64,000 bases of DNA from Kribbella voronezhensis (GTDB lineage: Bacteria; Actinomycetota; Actinomycetes; Propionibacteriales; Kribbellaceae), in assembly GCF_004365175.1 (NCBI RefSeq), contig NZ_SOCE01000001.1, positions 3,603,403-3,667,402 of the forward strand. The letters run 5' to 3'. Within the stretch, counting starts at the first letter, position 1. Each line of letters opens with the position of its first letter. This document shows positions 52,574-61,440 of the stretch, one piece after another. A model generated the notes under the pieces. It saw only the letters and a list, made by a program, of their open reading frames with translations, ran no database searches and was not told the origin of the DNA. The position numbers and the translations under genes are program-made.

Positions 52574-53330
52574 GGACCGGCATGCTAGAGCCACTCTCGA
52601 TCGCGTCGAGGTCGCGTACGGCGTACCGGTGGTGCTCCCACTCCTCCTCGAGGATCACGTGCACGCAGGTGAGAGTGCTCTCGGGATACTCCGGGGACCA
52701 CGGATTGCGGTGCACTTCGACCAACTCGTCCGCAGTGACCTTGGCGAGGAAGTCGCGGACCATCGCGACGCGACCGGCCCGAGCTTCCAGCACTTCGCCG
52801 TACGACGGTTTGCTCGTCACGAAGATCGACATGTCCAACCCGTCCTCGTCGCCACTCCCGAGCCCGAGCGGATGGAAGGGCTGGTCGAGTTCCAGGACCG
52901 AGCGCCCCAGCCACGCGTCGGTCGCGAGGACCAGATGCCGCAGGGTCTGCGCGAACGACCACTCGCCGTCCACCGACACGTCCACCGTGCCCTCCGGCAT
53001 CGCCGCGACCCGCTCCAGCGTCGCCGCCCAGGTCCGCTCGAGCACAGCCCAAGCCTTCTGCAACCCCTCGGGATCACCGGCCCGCCGCTCACTTCGCCCC
53101 GGGAACCGCCGATCCAGCTCCGCCTCCACGAACGGCACCACATTGATCCCGTTGACCTTGAGAATGCCGGTGCCCTCGGTCAGCCACGGCGCGTCGATCT
53201 CCGCGTTGTCAGCCTGCACACCGCGCATCACGACCCCAGACAGATCAGCTTCCACAAACCGAGCCGCTCGCAGATCCACCCCAACGAACTCCGCCCCTTG
53301 AAGCTCATCACCCGCACCAAATTTCGCCAT
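52563..53330 (-). CDS. DinB-family protein with N-terminal pentapeptide repeats
   Basis: A 255-residue protein: residues about 1-50 show pentapeptide repeats (DELQGAEFVGVDLRAARFVEADLSGVVMRG) and the rest a DinB/YfiT-type four-helix bundle (PEGTVDVSVDGEWSFAQTLRHLVLATDAWL, with a second His pair in WEHHRYAVRDL). DinB proteins are metal-dependent thiol-transferases (e.g. mycothiol-type); the fusion with pentapeptide repeats is uncommon. GAGGGGGG precedes ATG 53330. Confidence 0.8.
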   Translation of the reverse strand: MAKFGAGDELQGAEFVGVDLRAARFVEADLSGVVMRGVQADNAEIDAPWLTEGTGILKVNGINVVPFVEAELDRRFPGRSERRAGDPEGLQKAWAVLERTWAATLERVAAMPEGTVDVSVDGEWSFAQTLRHLVLATDAWLGRSVLELDQPFHPLGLGSGDEDGLDMSIFVTSKPSYGEVLEARAGRVAMVRDFLAKVTADELVEVHRNPWSPEYPESTLTCVHVILEEEWEHHRYAVRDLDAIESGSSMPVHEL

Positions 53331-53522
53331 CCCCCCTCTTTCCACGCCACCCAGCCCCCTGTCAAGCACTTGCAACGAGCTGCGCCCTTGCCGATTCGCC
53401 GTCACCGCGACGCTTGCATCTTCGGCGTGCAAGCAGAACGCCGGTTCCTCCGTGCAAAGGAACCGGCTTGTCTGTGGGCTTGGTTGTTCACCGCTGTGGG
53501 GAACTCTGTGGACAAGGTTTGG

Positions 53523-54098
53523 TCAGTGGACTACGCGGTAGGTGCTCAGAACGTAGCCGCTGGAGGAGACGGCGCTGTTGACCGTTTCGAGCTTGATGGG
53601 CGGCAGGTTGTCGAGCAGCTTCTTCTGGCCGGCGGGTGGGGCGATGGTCGGGACGACGACGAGCTGGAGTTCGTCGACGAGGCCGGCAGCGAGCAGGGTC
53701 TGGGTGACCGAGATGCTGCCGTGGATACCGATGTCGCCGCCTGGCTGAGACTTCAGGTCCTTCACGAACTCGACCAGGTCACCCTCGATCACGCTCGAGT
53801 TGGCCCACTCGCTCTCGAGCGGTGTCGATGTCGCGACGAACTTGGGCGCCGCGTTGATGAAGGACGCGAACGGCTCGACGTCGCTGGTCGGCCAGAACCC
53901 GACCCACTCGTCGTACGTCCGGCGCCCGAGGATGATCGTGTCCTGGTCGGCGATGAGTTCGCTGCCTCTGGCATCCACCTCGTCGTCCCACCCGGTGAGA
54001 AACCGATCCGCGGCCTCAGCCACCCCATCCAGAGACACGAAGTAGGCCGCCACCACCTTGCGCTGCCCCTGCCCGGTACCGCCGTCGTCCTGCGCCAT
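53523..54098 (-). CDS. Dihydrofolate reductase/RibD C-terminal domain-like protein
   Basis: A 191-residue protein of the RibD-C/DHFR-like family: VVAAYFVSLDGVAE start, DTIILGRRTYDEW, GDIGIHGSISVTQTLLAAGLVDELQLVVVP. Members are often annotated dihydrofolate reductase but few are shown to reduce folate. ATG 54098 with GAGGAG. Single gene. Confidence 0.88.
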   Translation of the reverse strand: MAQDDGGTGQGQRKVVAAYFVSLDGVAEAADRFLTGWDDEVDARGSELIADQDTIILGRRTYDEWVGFWPTSDVEPFASFINAAPKFVATSTPLESEWANSSVIEGDLVEFVKDLKSQPGGDIGIHGSISVTQTLLAAGLVDELQLVVVPTIAPPAGQKKLLDNLPPIKLETVNSAVSSSGYVLSTYRVVH

Positions 54099-54410
54099 GA
54101 CGCACTCCTCAAGAGTCGATTGACTACTGCTCACCCCTGCGTCGGACACACCCCCCGCACTTCGACACCCCGACGCAACTTCCCCCGATCCCCACAACCA
54201 GCCCACCAACCACGAGCCAACAACCCGATTCTCACCGCCAACCGGCCCCCGCCCCGACCACTTCAAGAAATCTCGAACCGACCACCTCACCTGCGGACGT
54301 TGTACGACCGGCTGCCGTCGGCAGGAGACTGCCGAACCCACCGACGGGGGAGCGGGCATTCGGGTGGGTGGGGGCGCCGAGAGGTGGGAGGTAGCGAAGG
54401 ACGCGACCGG
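54099..54410. other. 312-bp gap, C-rich tract and repeat copy A
   Basis: The first half is C-rich (54120-54260) with no gene. The second half, 54309-54418, is the first of three related copies described below. No RNA gene seen. Confidence 0.5.
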
Positions 54411-54418
54411 TCAGGGCA
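54309..54418. repeat. Repeat copy A
   Basis: Related to 55040-55095 and 57178-57262: shared GACGG(A/G)GGAGCGG(G)CATTCGGGTGGGTGGG then GCGCC.GAG. It lacks the tRNA and terminator portion. It ends at the stop of the GNAT gene. Confidence 0.6.
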
Positions 54419-54926
54419 GGTGTACGAAGCCGACGTACTCCGCCCCAGCCGGCCCCTGACGCGAACTTCCGTCTCGGGTCCACCCGTGTCGCTCGTAGAA
54501 GCGGATCGCACGAGAGTTCCGCTCCCAGACATCCACCTCGCCCACAGCATCAGCCTGGCGTGCGATGGAGACGAAGCGCTCCATCAGGGCGCTACCCACG
54601 CCACTCGACCACCGATCTGGCTCGACGAAGATCCCGACGAGCCGGACGCGCCTCTCGTGAGGCGCATTCGTCGGAAACGCTCCGCTGCCATCCACCGTGA
54701 TCACACCGACGATGTCATCGCCCAAGACAGCGACCAGGACGGCGAGTCCGGAGTCCACCACCATTCTGCGCCACGTCTCCCGGTACTCCTCGTCAGGAAC
54801 CGCTGCCACGTCATGGCCGCCCGCACCGTAGTACACAGCCCTCGACCGAGCGTGCAGCTCCGCAAGCGCATCACCCTCGCCCGGCGCCGCCTCTCGAACG
54901 CGAACCACCTGAGTCGGCTCTGTCAT
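54411..54926 (-). CDS. GNAT-family acetyltransferase
   Basis: A 171-residue N-acetyltransferase: VGIFVEPDRWSSGVGSALMERF carries the acetyl-CoA pyrophosphate-binding motif, followed by WERNSRAIRFYERHGWTRDG. Substrate unknown. ATG 54926. Its 3' end abuts repeat copy A, and copy B lies just upstream of it, so it stands between two repeats. Confidence 0.88.
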   Translation of the reverse strand: MTEPTQVVRVREAAPGEGDALAELHARSRAVYYGAGGHDVAAVPDEEYRETWRRMVVDSGLAVLVAVLGDDIVGVITVDGSGAFPTNAPHERRVRLVGIFVEPDRWSSGVGSALMERFVSIARQADAVGEVDVWERNSRAIRFYERHGWTRDGSSRQGPAGAEYVGFVHLP

Positions 54927-55020
54927 GAGGCACGAGGCTACGACTCCACCGAACAAGCCGCTCCTCGAACCTCCCGGGGGCAGGTCCCCAGTGGTGGCCT
55001 ATAGCTCCTGGCAACCGCAA

Positions 55021-55200
55021 TCGCTCGGCAGGAGACGGGCCGGTCCGCGCCCGGGCACCCACCGCGACGGAGGAGCGGCAGTTCGGGTGCGTGGGATACA
55101 CGCAGTACAAACAAAAGCCGGTTCCTGAAGAAATCGGCTTTTGTTGGGGTGGAGACCAGGGGATTCGAACCCCTACCCCCTCTGTTGCAAGGCGGTTGCG
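55021..55200. repeat. Repeat copy B with tRNA-Ala terminator
   Basis: Homologous to 57160-57345: CGCCCGGGCACCCACCGCGA and GACGGAGGAGCGGCAG/CATTCGGGTG, then GTACAAACAAAAGCCGGTTCC...CGGCTTTTGTTGGGGTGGAGA. Its terminator arms (55111-55120, 55135-55144) still pair. Confidence 0.8.
55150..55193 (-). tRNA. Truncated tRNA-Ala 3' half (att-site remnant)
   Basis: Reading on the minus strand, the T arm AGGGG-TTCGAAT-CCCCT and the 3' acceptor strand are intact and match the tRNA-Ala at 57328-57400, but the anticodon arm is degraded and the 5' half is missing. It fits a duplicated 3' end left by site-specific integration. Confidence 0.7.
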
Positions 55201-55413
55201 CCGTCCCCGCTGGTCCAAGCGGCAGGTCGTCAGGCGTGGGATCGACCGGTTGCCCCCACGAGTGACCGCTTGAGCCCGATCGCACGTTCTCGTTAGGGCA
55301 CGCCGGGGGGCACGCGTCCACTAGTTCAAGATTGCTGTTGCACGGCGACAGGCGACAACGGCGCACTTACCTCCGTGTGACAACGGACGAGTTATACGGC
55401 ACGCTTCGGCGTC

Positions 55414-56058
55414 ATGAAGGACTTTCCGTGGGGGTATGTGGTCGGAGCGGCCGTCACAGTAATCGGACTTCTGCTCAACCAGTGGCGCTCGGATAGGCGC
55501 GAAGTGGATCGGTGGCAGAAGGAACTGGATCGCGACGTAGAGAAGTGGCAGCGGGAGCAGGCTGAACGCCAACAACAATGGGAACGCGAAGACCGGTCCC
55601 GGATCGAACAATGGAAGCGTGAGGATCGTCGACGCTGGATCGACGAGCAGCGCACTCTGTACGCCGCATCCCTGAGGACCGCACGGGGCCTCCTAGATGA
55701 GATCTATTCTGCTGAGGCACAGCTCGCGTGGGTGTCCGATAAGGAGCAGATCAAAGCCGTCATTAGCACGTTCAACAGCCAACTTCGCCACGCAGAGGAA
55801 ACGTTCAACGATGCCTTGAGCGAGGTGCTGATCATCGCAAGCGACGAGGTCCTGACCAAAGCGACTGCCCTACGCGATAGTCTCCGTGCCGCGTCGATCC
55901 AAGCCAGGTACTACGGCACGGAATCAGGCGATAGGTTGTCAACTGCGCGACTGCAGTCGAAGGAAGACTATGACGCCTACTTCCGCACAGTTCGTGCTGA
56001 CCTGGGTCTCTCGGAGCTACCTCTATCACGCGAAGACCCAGAGCCCGATGCGGCTTGA
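55414..56058 (+). CDS. Orphan membrane-anchored coiled-coil protein in the island
   Basis: A 214-residue protein with an N-terminal membrane anchor (WGYVVGAAVTVIGLLLNQW, residues about 6-24) and a long highly charged helix rich in Arg/Glu/Gln/Trp (about residues 27-80; WQKELDRDVEKWQREQAE), then a helical C-terminal domain. It is visibly lower in G+C than its neighbours, which fits transfer. No family recognised. The start ATG has no obvious ribosome-binding site. Confidence 0.65.
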   Translation: MKDFPWGYVVGAAVTVIGLLLNQWRSDRREVDRWQKELDRDVEKWQREQAERQQQWEREDRSRIEQWKREDRRRWIDEQRTLYAASLRTARGLLDEIYSAEAQLAWVSDKEQIKAVISTFNSQLRHAEETFNDALSEVLIIASDEVLTKATALRDSLRAASIQARYYGTESGDRLSTARLQSKEDYDAYFRTVRADLGLSELPLSREDPEPDAA

Positions 56059-56386
56059 CCACTCGCCATATTTGCTCCGTCCCCGTGATAGCTGCCAACC
56101 AAGGTCAGCGCGGCGCGTGTCAAGAGTCGGCTTGCCGATCCCGTAGGGACGCCTTTGGCACTCTTGATGCGGGTAGTGGTGACCGTACGATCGAGCGGCC
56201 CAGGGGGACGGAGCTAACCGGCGGTCAGACGCCAGACACGTCGGTCGTTGGCGGTTGGGATCGCGTGGACGTGGAAGCGTCCTGCTGCTGCGCTTCGGCT
56301 AGGACGGAGCGCCAGCGCCGCCCGCAGTCCGGGGCCGCGCGCCGAAGGCGCGCCCTTGATCCATAAGAGCGAAACTCCGCAAAATG
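56059..56386. other. Non-coding stretch inside the island
   Basis: 328 bp between the coiled-coil gene and the pseudogene. It contains a CGCGCCGAAGGCGCG inverted repeat (about 56338-56353). No gene, integrase remnant or RNA could be recognised. Confidence 0.4.
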
Positions 56387-57044
56387 CTAGATGAGCCGCG
56401 CTGTGTAGCCCCTGCTGGACCAGGTGCTCGTAGGCCTGCTTCACGTTGGCCGGCATCGGCTGCGGCACAGCGAATCCGCGCTCTGCGAACAGTTCGATTC
56501 GCTGACTGTCGGCGACGAGCAGGTTGAGGACGCGGTCGACGTCGCCGATGGTCTCGATGTACTGGCTAGGGGCAGCGGCAAAGACGCACAAGTCGGGTCG
56601 TCCTCGGGCCAGAACTTGCGGCACGTGGCGTAGGCCGTGCGCTGTTGGTACGGCCTGGAGATGAGGGTTACCGACTTGGGGAAGGCGCCACGTTCCGCGA
56701 GCGCGGCTCGGGTGAGCACGATGTTCTCGCCGGTATTGGTGGCTTGGGATTCGAGGATGATGGCATCGGCCGGGACACCCAGCTCCTGGGCATGCTCGGC
56801 GTAGTGGACCGCTTCGACTCGGGAACCGCTCGACGGTCGTTGGCGCATTCGCGCCGGTGAACACGATGAGCGGGAACATGCCTTGGTGGTACAGCTCGGC
56901 TGTGAAGGTGGCGACGCCGAGGTCGTGGCTACCGAGTCCCACGCCGACGTCGGTAGGACGCAGCTCGTGGTGCATGTTGTGGTAATCCCAGAGAACCTGA
57001 GTGGCTTTCAAGTACGTCCGTGGGTACCGCAGTGCTTGACTCAT
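56387..57044 (-). pseudogene. DUF218 (YdcF/SanA-like) protein, frameshifted
   Basis: The ancestral protein reads in three frames. ATG 57044 opens MSQALRYPRTYLKATQVLWDYHNM and runs to LIVFTGANAPTTVERF; after a shift near 56830 the frame continues EAVHYAEHAQELGVPADAIILE (the S-x-N-T family motif follows, SQATNTGENI) to CRKFWPEDDP; a shift near 56590 leads to CVFAAAPSQYIETIGDV; and a third near 56405 restores the expected end GYTARLI and TAG at 56387. DUF218 proteins act in envelope maintenance. The pattern suggests decay of a transferred gene, but sequencing errors in G-runs cannot be excluded. Confidence 0.8.
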
Positions 57045-57159
57045 TTCGGGGATCGTAAAAGGTGTAGGTCCAGGCCATGCGGTGCGCCAGAACCAGCTGG
57101 GAGCCTCGTCGGCGACATAGTCGGCTGCTGCCGGCGTTGTACGCCTGGCCGCAGCCGGC

Positions 57160-57345
57160 AGGAAGCGACCCGCGCCCGGGCACCCACCGCGACGGAGGAG
57201 CGGCATTCGGGTGGGTGGGAGCGCCCAGAGCTGGGAGCGACGAAGGAGCGACCGGTGGCGGGGGCGTGGGGGGACTTACGGCGTACAAACAAAAGCCGGT
57301 TCCCGAAAGGACCGGCTTTTGTTGGGGTGGAGACGAGGGGACTCG
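57160..57345. repeat. Repeat copy C (tRNA-Ala proximal copy)
   Basis: The copy next to the intact tRNA. The shared block with copy B runs through the GGAGCGGCATTCGGGTGGG motif, the terminator and the 3' tRNA half. The region between copies B and C (about 55200-57160) is the putative inserted segment. Confidence 0.8.
57284..57322 (-). terminator. tRNA-Ala terminator
   Basis: ACAAAAGCCGGT with its complement (57289-57300 with 57311-57322), 10-nt loop; on the minus strand it is followed by a T-rich run. It starts 6 bp after the tRNA 3' end. Confidence 0.85.
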
Positions 57346-57400
57346 AACCCCTAACCCCTGCCTTGCAAAGGCAGTGCTCTGCCAGTTGAGCTACGCCCCC
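57328..57400 (-). tRNA. tRNA-Ala (anticodon TGC)
   Basis: A 73-nt cloverleaf: acceptor GGGGGCG pairs with CGTCTCC (two G-U pairs), D arm GCTC...GAGC, anticodon stem CTGCC/GGCAG with loop TTTGCAA (anticodon TGC), T arm AGGGG-TTCGAGT-CCCCT. CCA is not encoded. Its 3' half is duplicated 2.2 kb downstream, marking it as an integration site. Confidence 0.95.
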
Positions 57401-57408
57401 GTGGGGGA

Positions 57409-57540
57409 TCAGTGCCCGGGTGTGACCGGGTCGACGGCCTCGGCCCAGAGGTCCTGCTCGGCGCGGGCCTGCTGGGACTTCTTGTAGAAGAAGTATCCAC
57501 CGATGCTGGCCAGCAGAACCAGCAGAACCTTCTTCAGCAC
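57409..57540 (-). CDS. DLW-39 family small protein
   Basis: A 43-residue protein (start GTG 57540 behind AAGGAG, stop at 57409). The N-terminal hydrophobic helix (VLLVLLASIGGYFFYKK) is followed by QARAEQDLWAEA, which contains the DLW signature. The family is a conserved actinobacterial small protein usually beside the gyrA tRNAs. Its function is not known. Confidence 0.9.
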   Translation of the reverse strand: MLKKVLLVLLASIGGYFFYKKSQQARAEQDLWAEAVDPVTPGH

Positions 57541-57573
57541 CGGGGACTCCTTGGATCGATGTCGATCTGGGGG

Positions 57574-57647
57574 TGGGCCTAACAGGATTTGAACCTGTGA
57601 CCTCTGCCTTATCAGGGCAGCGCTCTAACCAACTGAGCTATAGGCCC
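57574..57647 (-). tRNA. tRNA-Ile (anticodon GAT)
   Basis: A 74-nt cloverleaf: acceptor GGGCCTA/TAGGCCC, D arm GCTC...GAGC, anticodon stem CTGCC/GGCAG with loop CTGATAA (anticodon GAT), T arm ACAGG-TTCAAAT-CCTGT, discriminator A. CCA is not encoded. It lies beside the tRNA-Ala as in the usual actinobacterial gyrA-downstream pair. Confidence 0.96.
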
Positions 57648-57754
57648 GCAACTGCGGGGGAAGAACCTCGGAGAGATTACCGCACTGATCGCCTCTCTCC
57701 CAAACCGGTTCCGCCCGGGCGCTCAAGAAGCCCGGACGGAACAACGGGAAGGAC

Positions 57755-58696
57755 TCAGTCCTCGGAGGCCAGCGTCACCTCGAGACCGCCCAGCAGGGTG
57801 GCCGCGATGTTGTAGAGGAACGATCCGAGGGTGGCCAGCGCGGTGATGATGAGCACATCGGCACAGGCGAGCAGGGTGGTGAATCCCATCACCTTGCCGG
57901 TGTTGATGTAGTCCTCGATCCGGAACGGCTCGGCGGACGGGGTGCCGAGCACTTCCGACACCGTGTTGTTGATGTTGTCGAAGACGCCGGCCGCGCCGAT
58001 CGCCGACCAGACGATGAAGACCGCGACCCAGGTGACGATGCCGAACGCGATCGAGAGCAGGAACGCCGTCTTCATCACCGACCACGGGTCCACCCGGGAC
58101 AGCCGGAGCCGCGCCTTCCGGGTCTGCGGCCGGCTCGACACCTTCGCGGCCGTTTCCGGCTTGTTGCGGTCGGTGGTGGCCGCGTCCTTGACCGCGGCCG
58201 CCTTGTCGAGCACGGCCTGCTTCGCCGCGTTCACCTTGTCACCGAACGTTTCAGCCGGCGCCGACGGCGTCGAGACCTTGCCGGTCTGCCCGTACTGCGA
58301 GGTCGCGGGCGGGCCGCTGCGCAGAGGGCTCTCGCCCACTCGCGGCTCGGGACGACCCGGCGTGCTCGGGTTCAGTGGCGGTCGCACCGGTGAAGCCTGC
58401 GTGGCCGCGCCGGCGGAACCGACCGCCGAAGGCGGCCGGACCGGCGGTTGCTGCGGGGGACGCGCGGGCTTGCCGGCCGGCTGGCTCGAGGGCTGGGCCT
58501 GGCGCGGTGGCTGCTGGGTCGGCGTACCGGACCGCTGGCCGTTGCCTGACGGCGTACGGCCGTTGGAGGCCGGGGTGGCCGGTGGGGTCGCCTGGCTCTT
58601 CCCGTTGCCGCCCTGACCGGTTCGACCCGGTGGCGTCGCGGGTTTGGAGCTGTCAGCCGCCCCATCAGGCCATGTCGGCCTCGCGCGGTTGGTCAT
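57755..58696 (-). CDS. DUF3566 membrane protein
   Basis: A 313-residue protein. The first 160 residues are Pro/Ser/Gly-rich and disordered; the C-terminal DUF3566 domain (about 195-313) starts RKARLRLSRVDPWSVMKTAFLLSIAFGIV and has two transmembrane helices. It is conserved downstream of gyrA in actinomycetes. Its start overlaps the gyrA stop by one base (TGATG), so it is co-translated. Confidence 0.93.
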   Translation of the reverse strand: MTNRARPTWPDGAADSSKPATPPGRTGQGGNGKSQATPPATPASNGRTPSGNGQRSGTPTQQPPRQAQPSSQPAGKPARPPQQPPVRPPSAVGSAGAATQASPVRPPLNPSTPGRPEPRVGESPLRSGPPATSQYGQTGKVSTPSAPAETFGDKVNAAKQAVLDKAAAVKDAATTDRNKPETAAKVSSRPQTRKARLRLSRVDPWSVMKTAFLLSIAFGIVTWVAVFIVWSAIGAAGVFDNINNTVSEVLGTPSAEPFRIEDYINTGKVMGFTTLLACADVLIITALATLGSFLYNIAATLLGGLEVTLASED

Positions 58697-61347
58697 CAGG
58701 TGCCCTCCTGGCCGGCTTCGTCGCCTTCGACGGTAGCCGCGCCCTCGATGTCCGTCGAATGCTGCTCATCATTCTGGACGCTCTCGGGGGCCGTTTCGGT
58801 TGGCGCACCATCCACATCCTGGACAGCAGCCTCGCCGCCTTCGACGGTTTCGGCCTCTTCCTCACTCACGGTGAGGTCGGTGTTACGAGCGATCGCGACC
58901 ACAGCATCAGATTCCCCGACTCCGGCGAACTTCACACCCATCGTGTCGCGGCCCTTCACCGGAACGCTGTCCACCCGGCTGCGGACGACCTGGCCGCTGT
59001 TCTTGATCGCGAGCACCTGGTCGGTGTCGCCGACGATCAGCGCGCCGACCAGCGAACCACGCTCGTCGTTCAGCTTGACCGCCTTGATACCGAGGCCGCC
59101 ACGACCCTGCTGCCGGTACTCCGAGACGCGCGAACGCTTCGCGTAGCCGGCGTCGGTGACGGTGAAGACGTACTGCGCGTCCTCTTCGGAGCCGGCCCGG
59201 ATGACGGCCATCGAGAGCAGCTCGTCGCCGTCGCGGAACTTCATCCCGGTGACGCCGGAGGTCGCCCGGCCCATCGGCCGCAGCTGCTCGTCGTTCGCGG
59301 TGAAGCGGATCGACTGACCCTTCCTGGAGACCAGCATCAGGTCGTCGTCGGCCGAACCGACCTCGGCGCCGATCAGCTCGTCGTCCTCGTCGCGGAAGTT
59401 CACCGCGATGATGCCGCTCTGCCGGGCCGAGTCGTAGTCGGTCAGCGCCGTCTTCTTCACCAGGCCGCGCTTGGTGGCGAGCAACAGGTACGGCTCCTGC
59501 TGGTAGTCGCGCAGCGTCAGGACCTGGGCGATCTCCTCGTCCGGCTGGAACGAGAGCAGGCCGGCGACGTGCGAGCCCTTGGCATCGCGCGCCGACTCGG
59601 GCAGCTGCCACACCTTGGCCCGGTAGACCCGGCCCTTCGTGGTGAAGAACAGCATCCAGTGGTGGTTCGTGGTGGCGAAGAAGTGCCCGATCTCGTCCTC
59701 GGCCCGCATCGTCGCGCCGCGAACACCCTTGCCGCCCCGGTTCTGGGTGCGGTACAGGTCGGTCTTGGTGCGCTTGGCGTACCCGCCGCGGGTGATCGTG
59801 ACGACCACTTCCTCGTCCGGCACCAGGTCCTGCACGGACAGGTCGCCGTCGGCCGCGATGATCTCCGTACGCCGGTCGTCGCCGTACCGCTCGACAATCT
59901 CGGCCAGCTCGTCGCGGACGATGGTCCGCTGCCGGACCGGGTCGGCCAGGATGTCCTCGAGGTCGGCGATGACGGCCTCGAGCTCGAGCAGCCGGTCGAC
60001 GATCTTCTGCCGCTCCAGGGCGGCCAGCCGGCGCAGCTGCATGTCCAGGATCGCCTGCGCCTGGATCTCGTCGATCTCCAGCAGCGCCATCAACCCGTTC
60101 CGGGCGTCCTCGACGTCGGGGCTGCGCCGGATCAGCGCGATCACCTCGTCGAGGGCGTCCAGCGCCTTGACCAGACCGCGGTAGATGTGGGCCTGCTTCT
60201 CGGCCTCACGCAGGCGGTACTTGGTCCGCCGCTGGATGACCTCGATCTGGTGGTCGATCCAGTGCGTGATGAACAGGTCGAGGCTGAGCGTGCGCGGTAC
60301 GCCGTCGACCAGCGCGAGCATGTTGCAGCCGAAGGTGTCCTGCAACTGCGTGTGCTTGTAGAGGTTGTTCAGTACGACGCGGGGCTGGGCATCGCGCTTC
60401 AGCACGATCACCAGCCGCTGGCCGGTCCGCGACGAGGTGTCGTCGCGGATGTCGGCGATCCCGGTCATCTTGCCGGTGTTGACCAGCTCGGCGATCTTCT
60501 GCGCGAGGTTGTCCGGGTTGACCATGTACGGCAGCTGGGTGACGACGAGGCTGGTGCGGCCCTTCGCGTCCTCCTCGATGTCCACCACCGCGCGCATCGT
60601 GACCGAGCCACGACCGGTCCGGTAGGCGTCGTCGATGCCCTTGTAGCCGACGATCAGCGCGCCGTTCGGGAAGTCCGGGCCCTTGATGTTCTCCATGCAC
60701 GCCGCCAGGACCTCTTCCTGGGTGGCGTCCGGGTGCTCGAGCGCCCACTGGGCCGCGGCCGCGACCTCGCGCAGGTTGTGCGGCGGGATCTGGGTCGCCA
60801 TGCCGACCGCGATTCCGGCCGAGCCGTTCACCAGCAGGTTCGGGAAGCGGCTGGGCAGGATCACCGGCTCCTGCGAGCGGCCGTCGTAGTTGGGGCGGAA
60901 GTCGACCGTGTCCTGGTCGATGTCTCGCACCATCTCCATCGCCAGCGGGGCCAGCCGGCACTCGGTGTACCGCATCGCGGCGGCCGGGTCGTTACCCGGC
61001 GAACCGAAGTTGCCCTGGCCCTGGATCATCGGCGCCCGCATCACCCATGGCTGCGCCAGCCGGACCAGGGTGTCGTAGATCGCCGAGTCACCGTGCGGGT
61101 GGTACTGACCCATCACGTCACCGACGACGCGCGAGCACTTGGAGAAGCCCCGGTCCGGCCGGTAGCCGCCGTCGTACATCGCGTAGAGGATGCGGCGGTG
61201 CACCGGCTTGAGGCCGTCGCGTACCTCGGGCAGCGCGCGGCCGACGATGACGGCCATCGCGTAGTCGAGGTACGACTGCTGCATCTCCGTCTGCAGATCG
61301 AGGGGCTCGATCCGGTCGTGTCCTGGCGAAATGGGGGTCTCGGTCAT
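58696..61347 (-). CDS. gyrA: DNA gyrase subunit A
   Basis: An 883-residue type II topoisomerase subunit that forms the DNA gate. The active Tyr127 lies in AMRYTECRL. The quinolone region [12 protein letters not shown] keeps Ser88 and Asp92, so no classic resistance change is seen. The GyrA box reads QNRGGKG, and a second, weaker GRGGLG sits near the C-terminus. A long acidic tail (about residues 840-883) follows the propeller. Start ATG 61347; gyrB lies upstream. Confidence 0.98.
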   Translation of the reverse strand: MTETPISPGHDRIEPLDLQTEMQQSYLDYAMAVIVGRALPEVRDGLKPVHRRILYAMYDGGYRPDRGFSKCSRVVGDVMGQYHPHGDSAIYDTLVRLAQPWVMRAPMIQGQGNFGSPGNDPAAAMRYTECRLAPLAMEMVRDIDQDTVDFRPNYDGRSQEPVILPSRFPNLLVNGSAGIAVGMATQIPPHNLREVAAAAQWALEHPDATQEEVLAACMENIKGPDFPNGALIVGYKGIDDAYRTGRGSVTMRAVVDIEEDAKGRTSLVVTQLPYMVNPDNLAQKIAELVNTGKMTGIADIRDDTSSRTGQRLVIVLKRDAQPRVVLNNLYKHTQLQDTFGCNMLALVDGVPRTLSLDLFITHWIDHQIEVIQRRTKYRLREAEKQAHIYRGLVKALDALDEVIALIRRSPDVEDARNGLMALLEIDEIQAQAILDMQLRRLAALERQKIVDRLLELEAVIADLEDILADPVRQRTIVRDELAEIVERYGDDRRTEIIAADGDLSVQDLVPDEEVVVTITRGGYAKRTKTDLYRTQNRGGKGVRGATMRAEDEIGHFFATTNHHWMLFFTTKGRVYRAKVWQLPESARDAKGSHVAGLLSFQPDEEIAQVLTLRDYQQEPYLLLATKRGLVKKTALTDYDSARQSGIIAVNFRDEDDELIGAEVGSADDDLMLVSRKGQSIRFTANDEQLRPMGRATSGVTGMKFRDGDELLSMAVIRAGSEEDAQYVFTVTDAGYAKRSRVSEYRQQGRGGLGIKAVKLNDERGSLVGALIVGDTDQVLAIKNSGQVVRSRVDSVPVKGRDTMGVKFAGVGESDAVVAIARNTDLTVSEEEAETVEGGEAAVQDVDGAPTETAPESVQNDEQHSTDIEGAATVEGDEAGQEGT

Positions 61348-61440
61348 CTGATGCTCGTCCCGTTCATGTCAGACGTCGTACGTCGGTGAGTCGGCGCTGG
61401 AGTGGCTGCGGCCCCACCACCGGAGGCGGGGCCGCGGCAC

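Noticed and set aside
52527..55004. An 825-codon plus-strand open frame from 52.5 to 55.0 kb
   Set aside because: It covers several minus-strand genes and the C-rich gap; no domain is visible.
55021..55200. A second functional tRNA-Ala
   Set aside because: The acceptor 5' strand and D arm are missing and the anticodon arm is degraded.
58375..61389. A 1004-codon plus-strand open frame across gyrA
   Set aside because: Antisense of gyrA; composition is His/Arg/Val-rich and matches no family.
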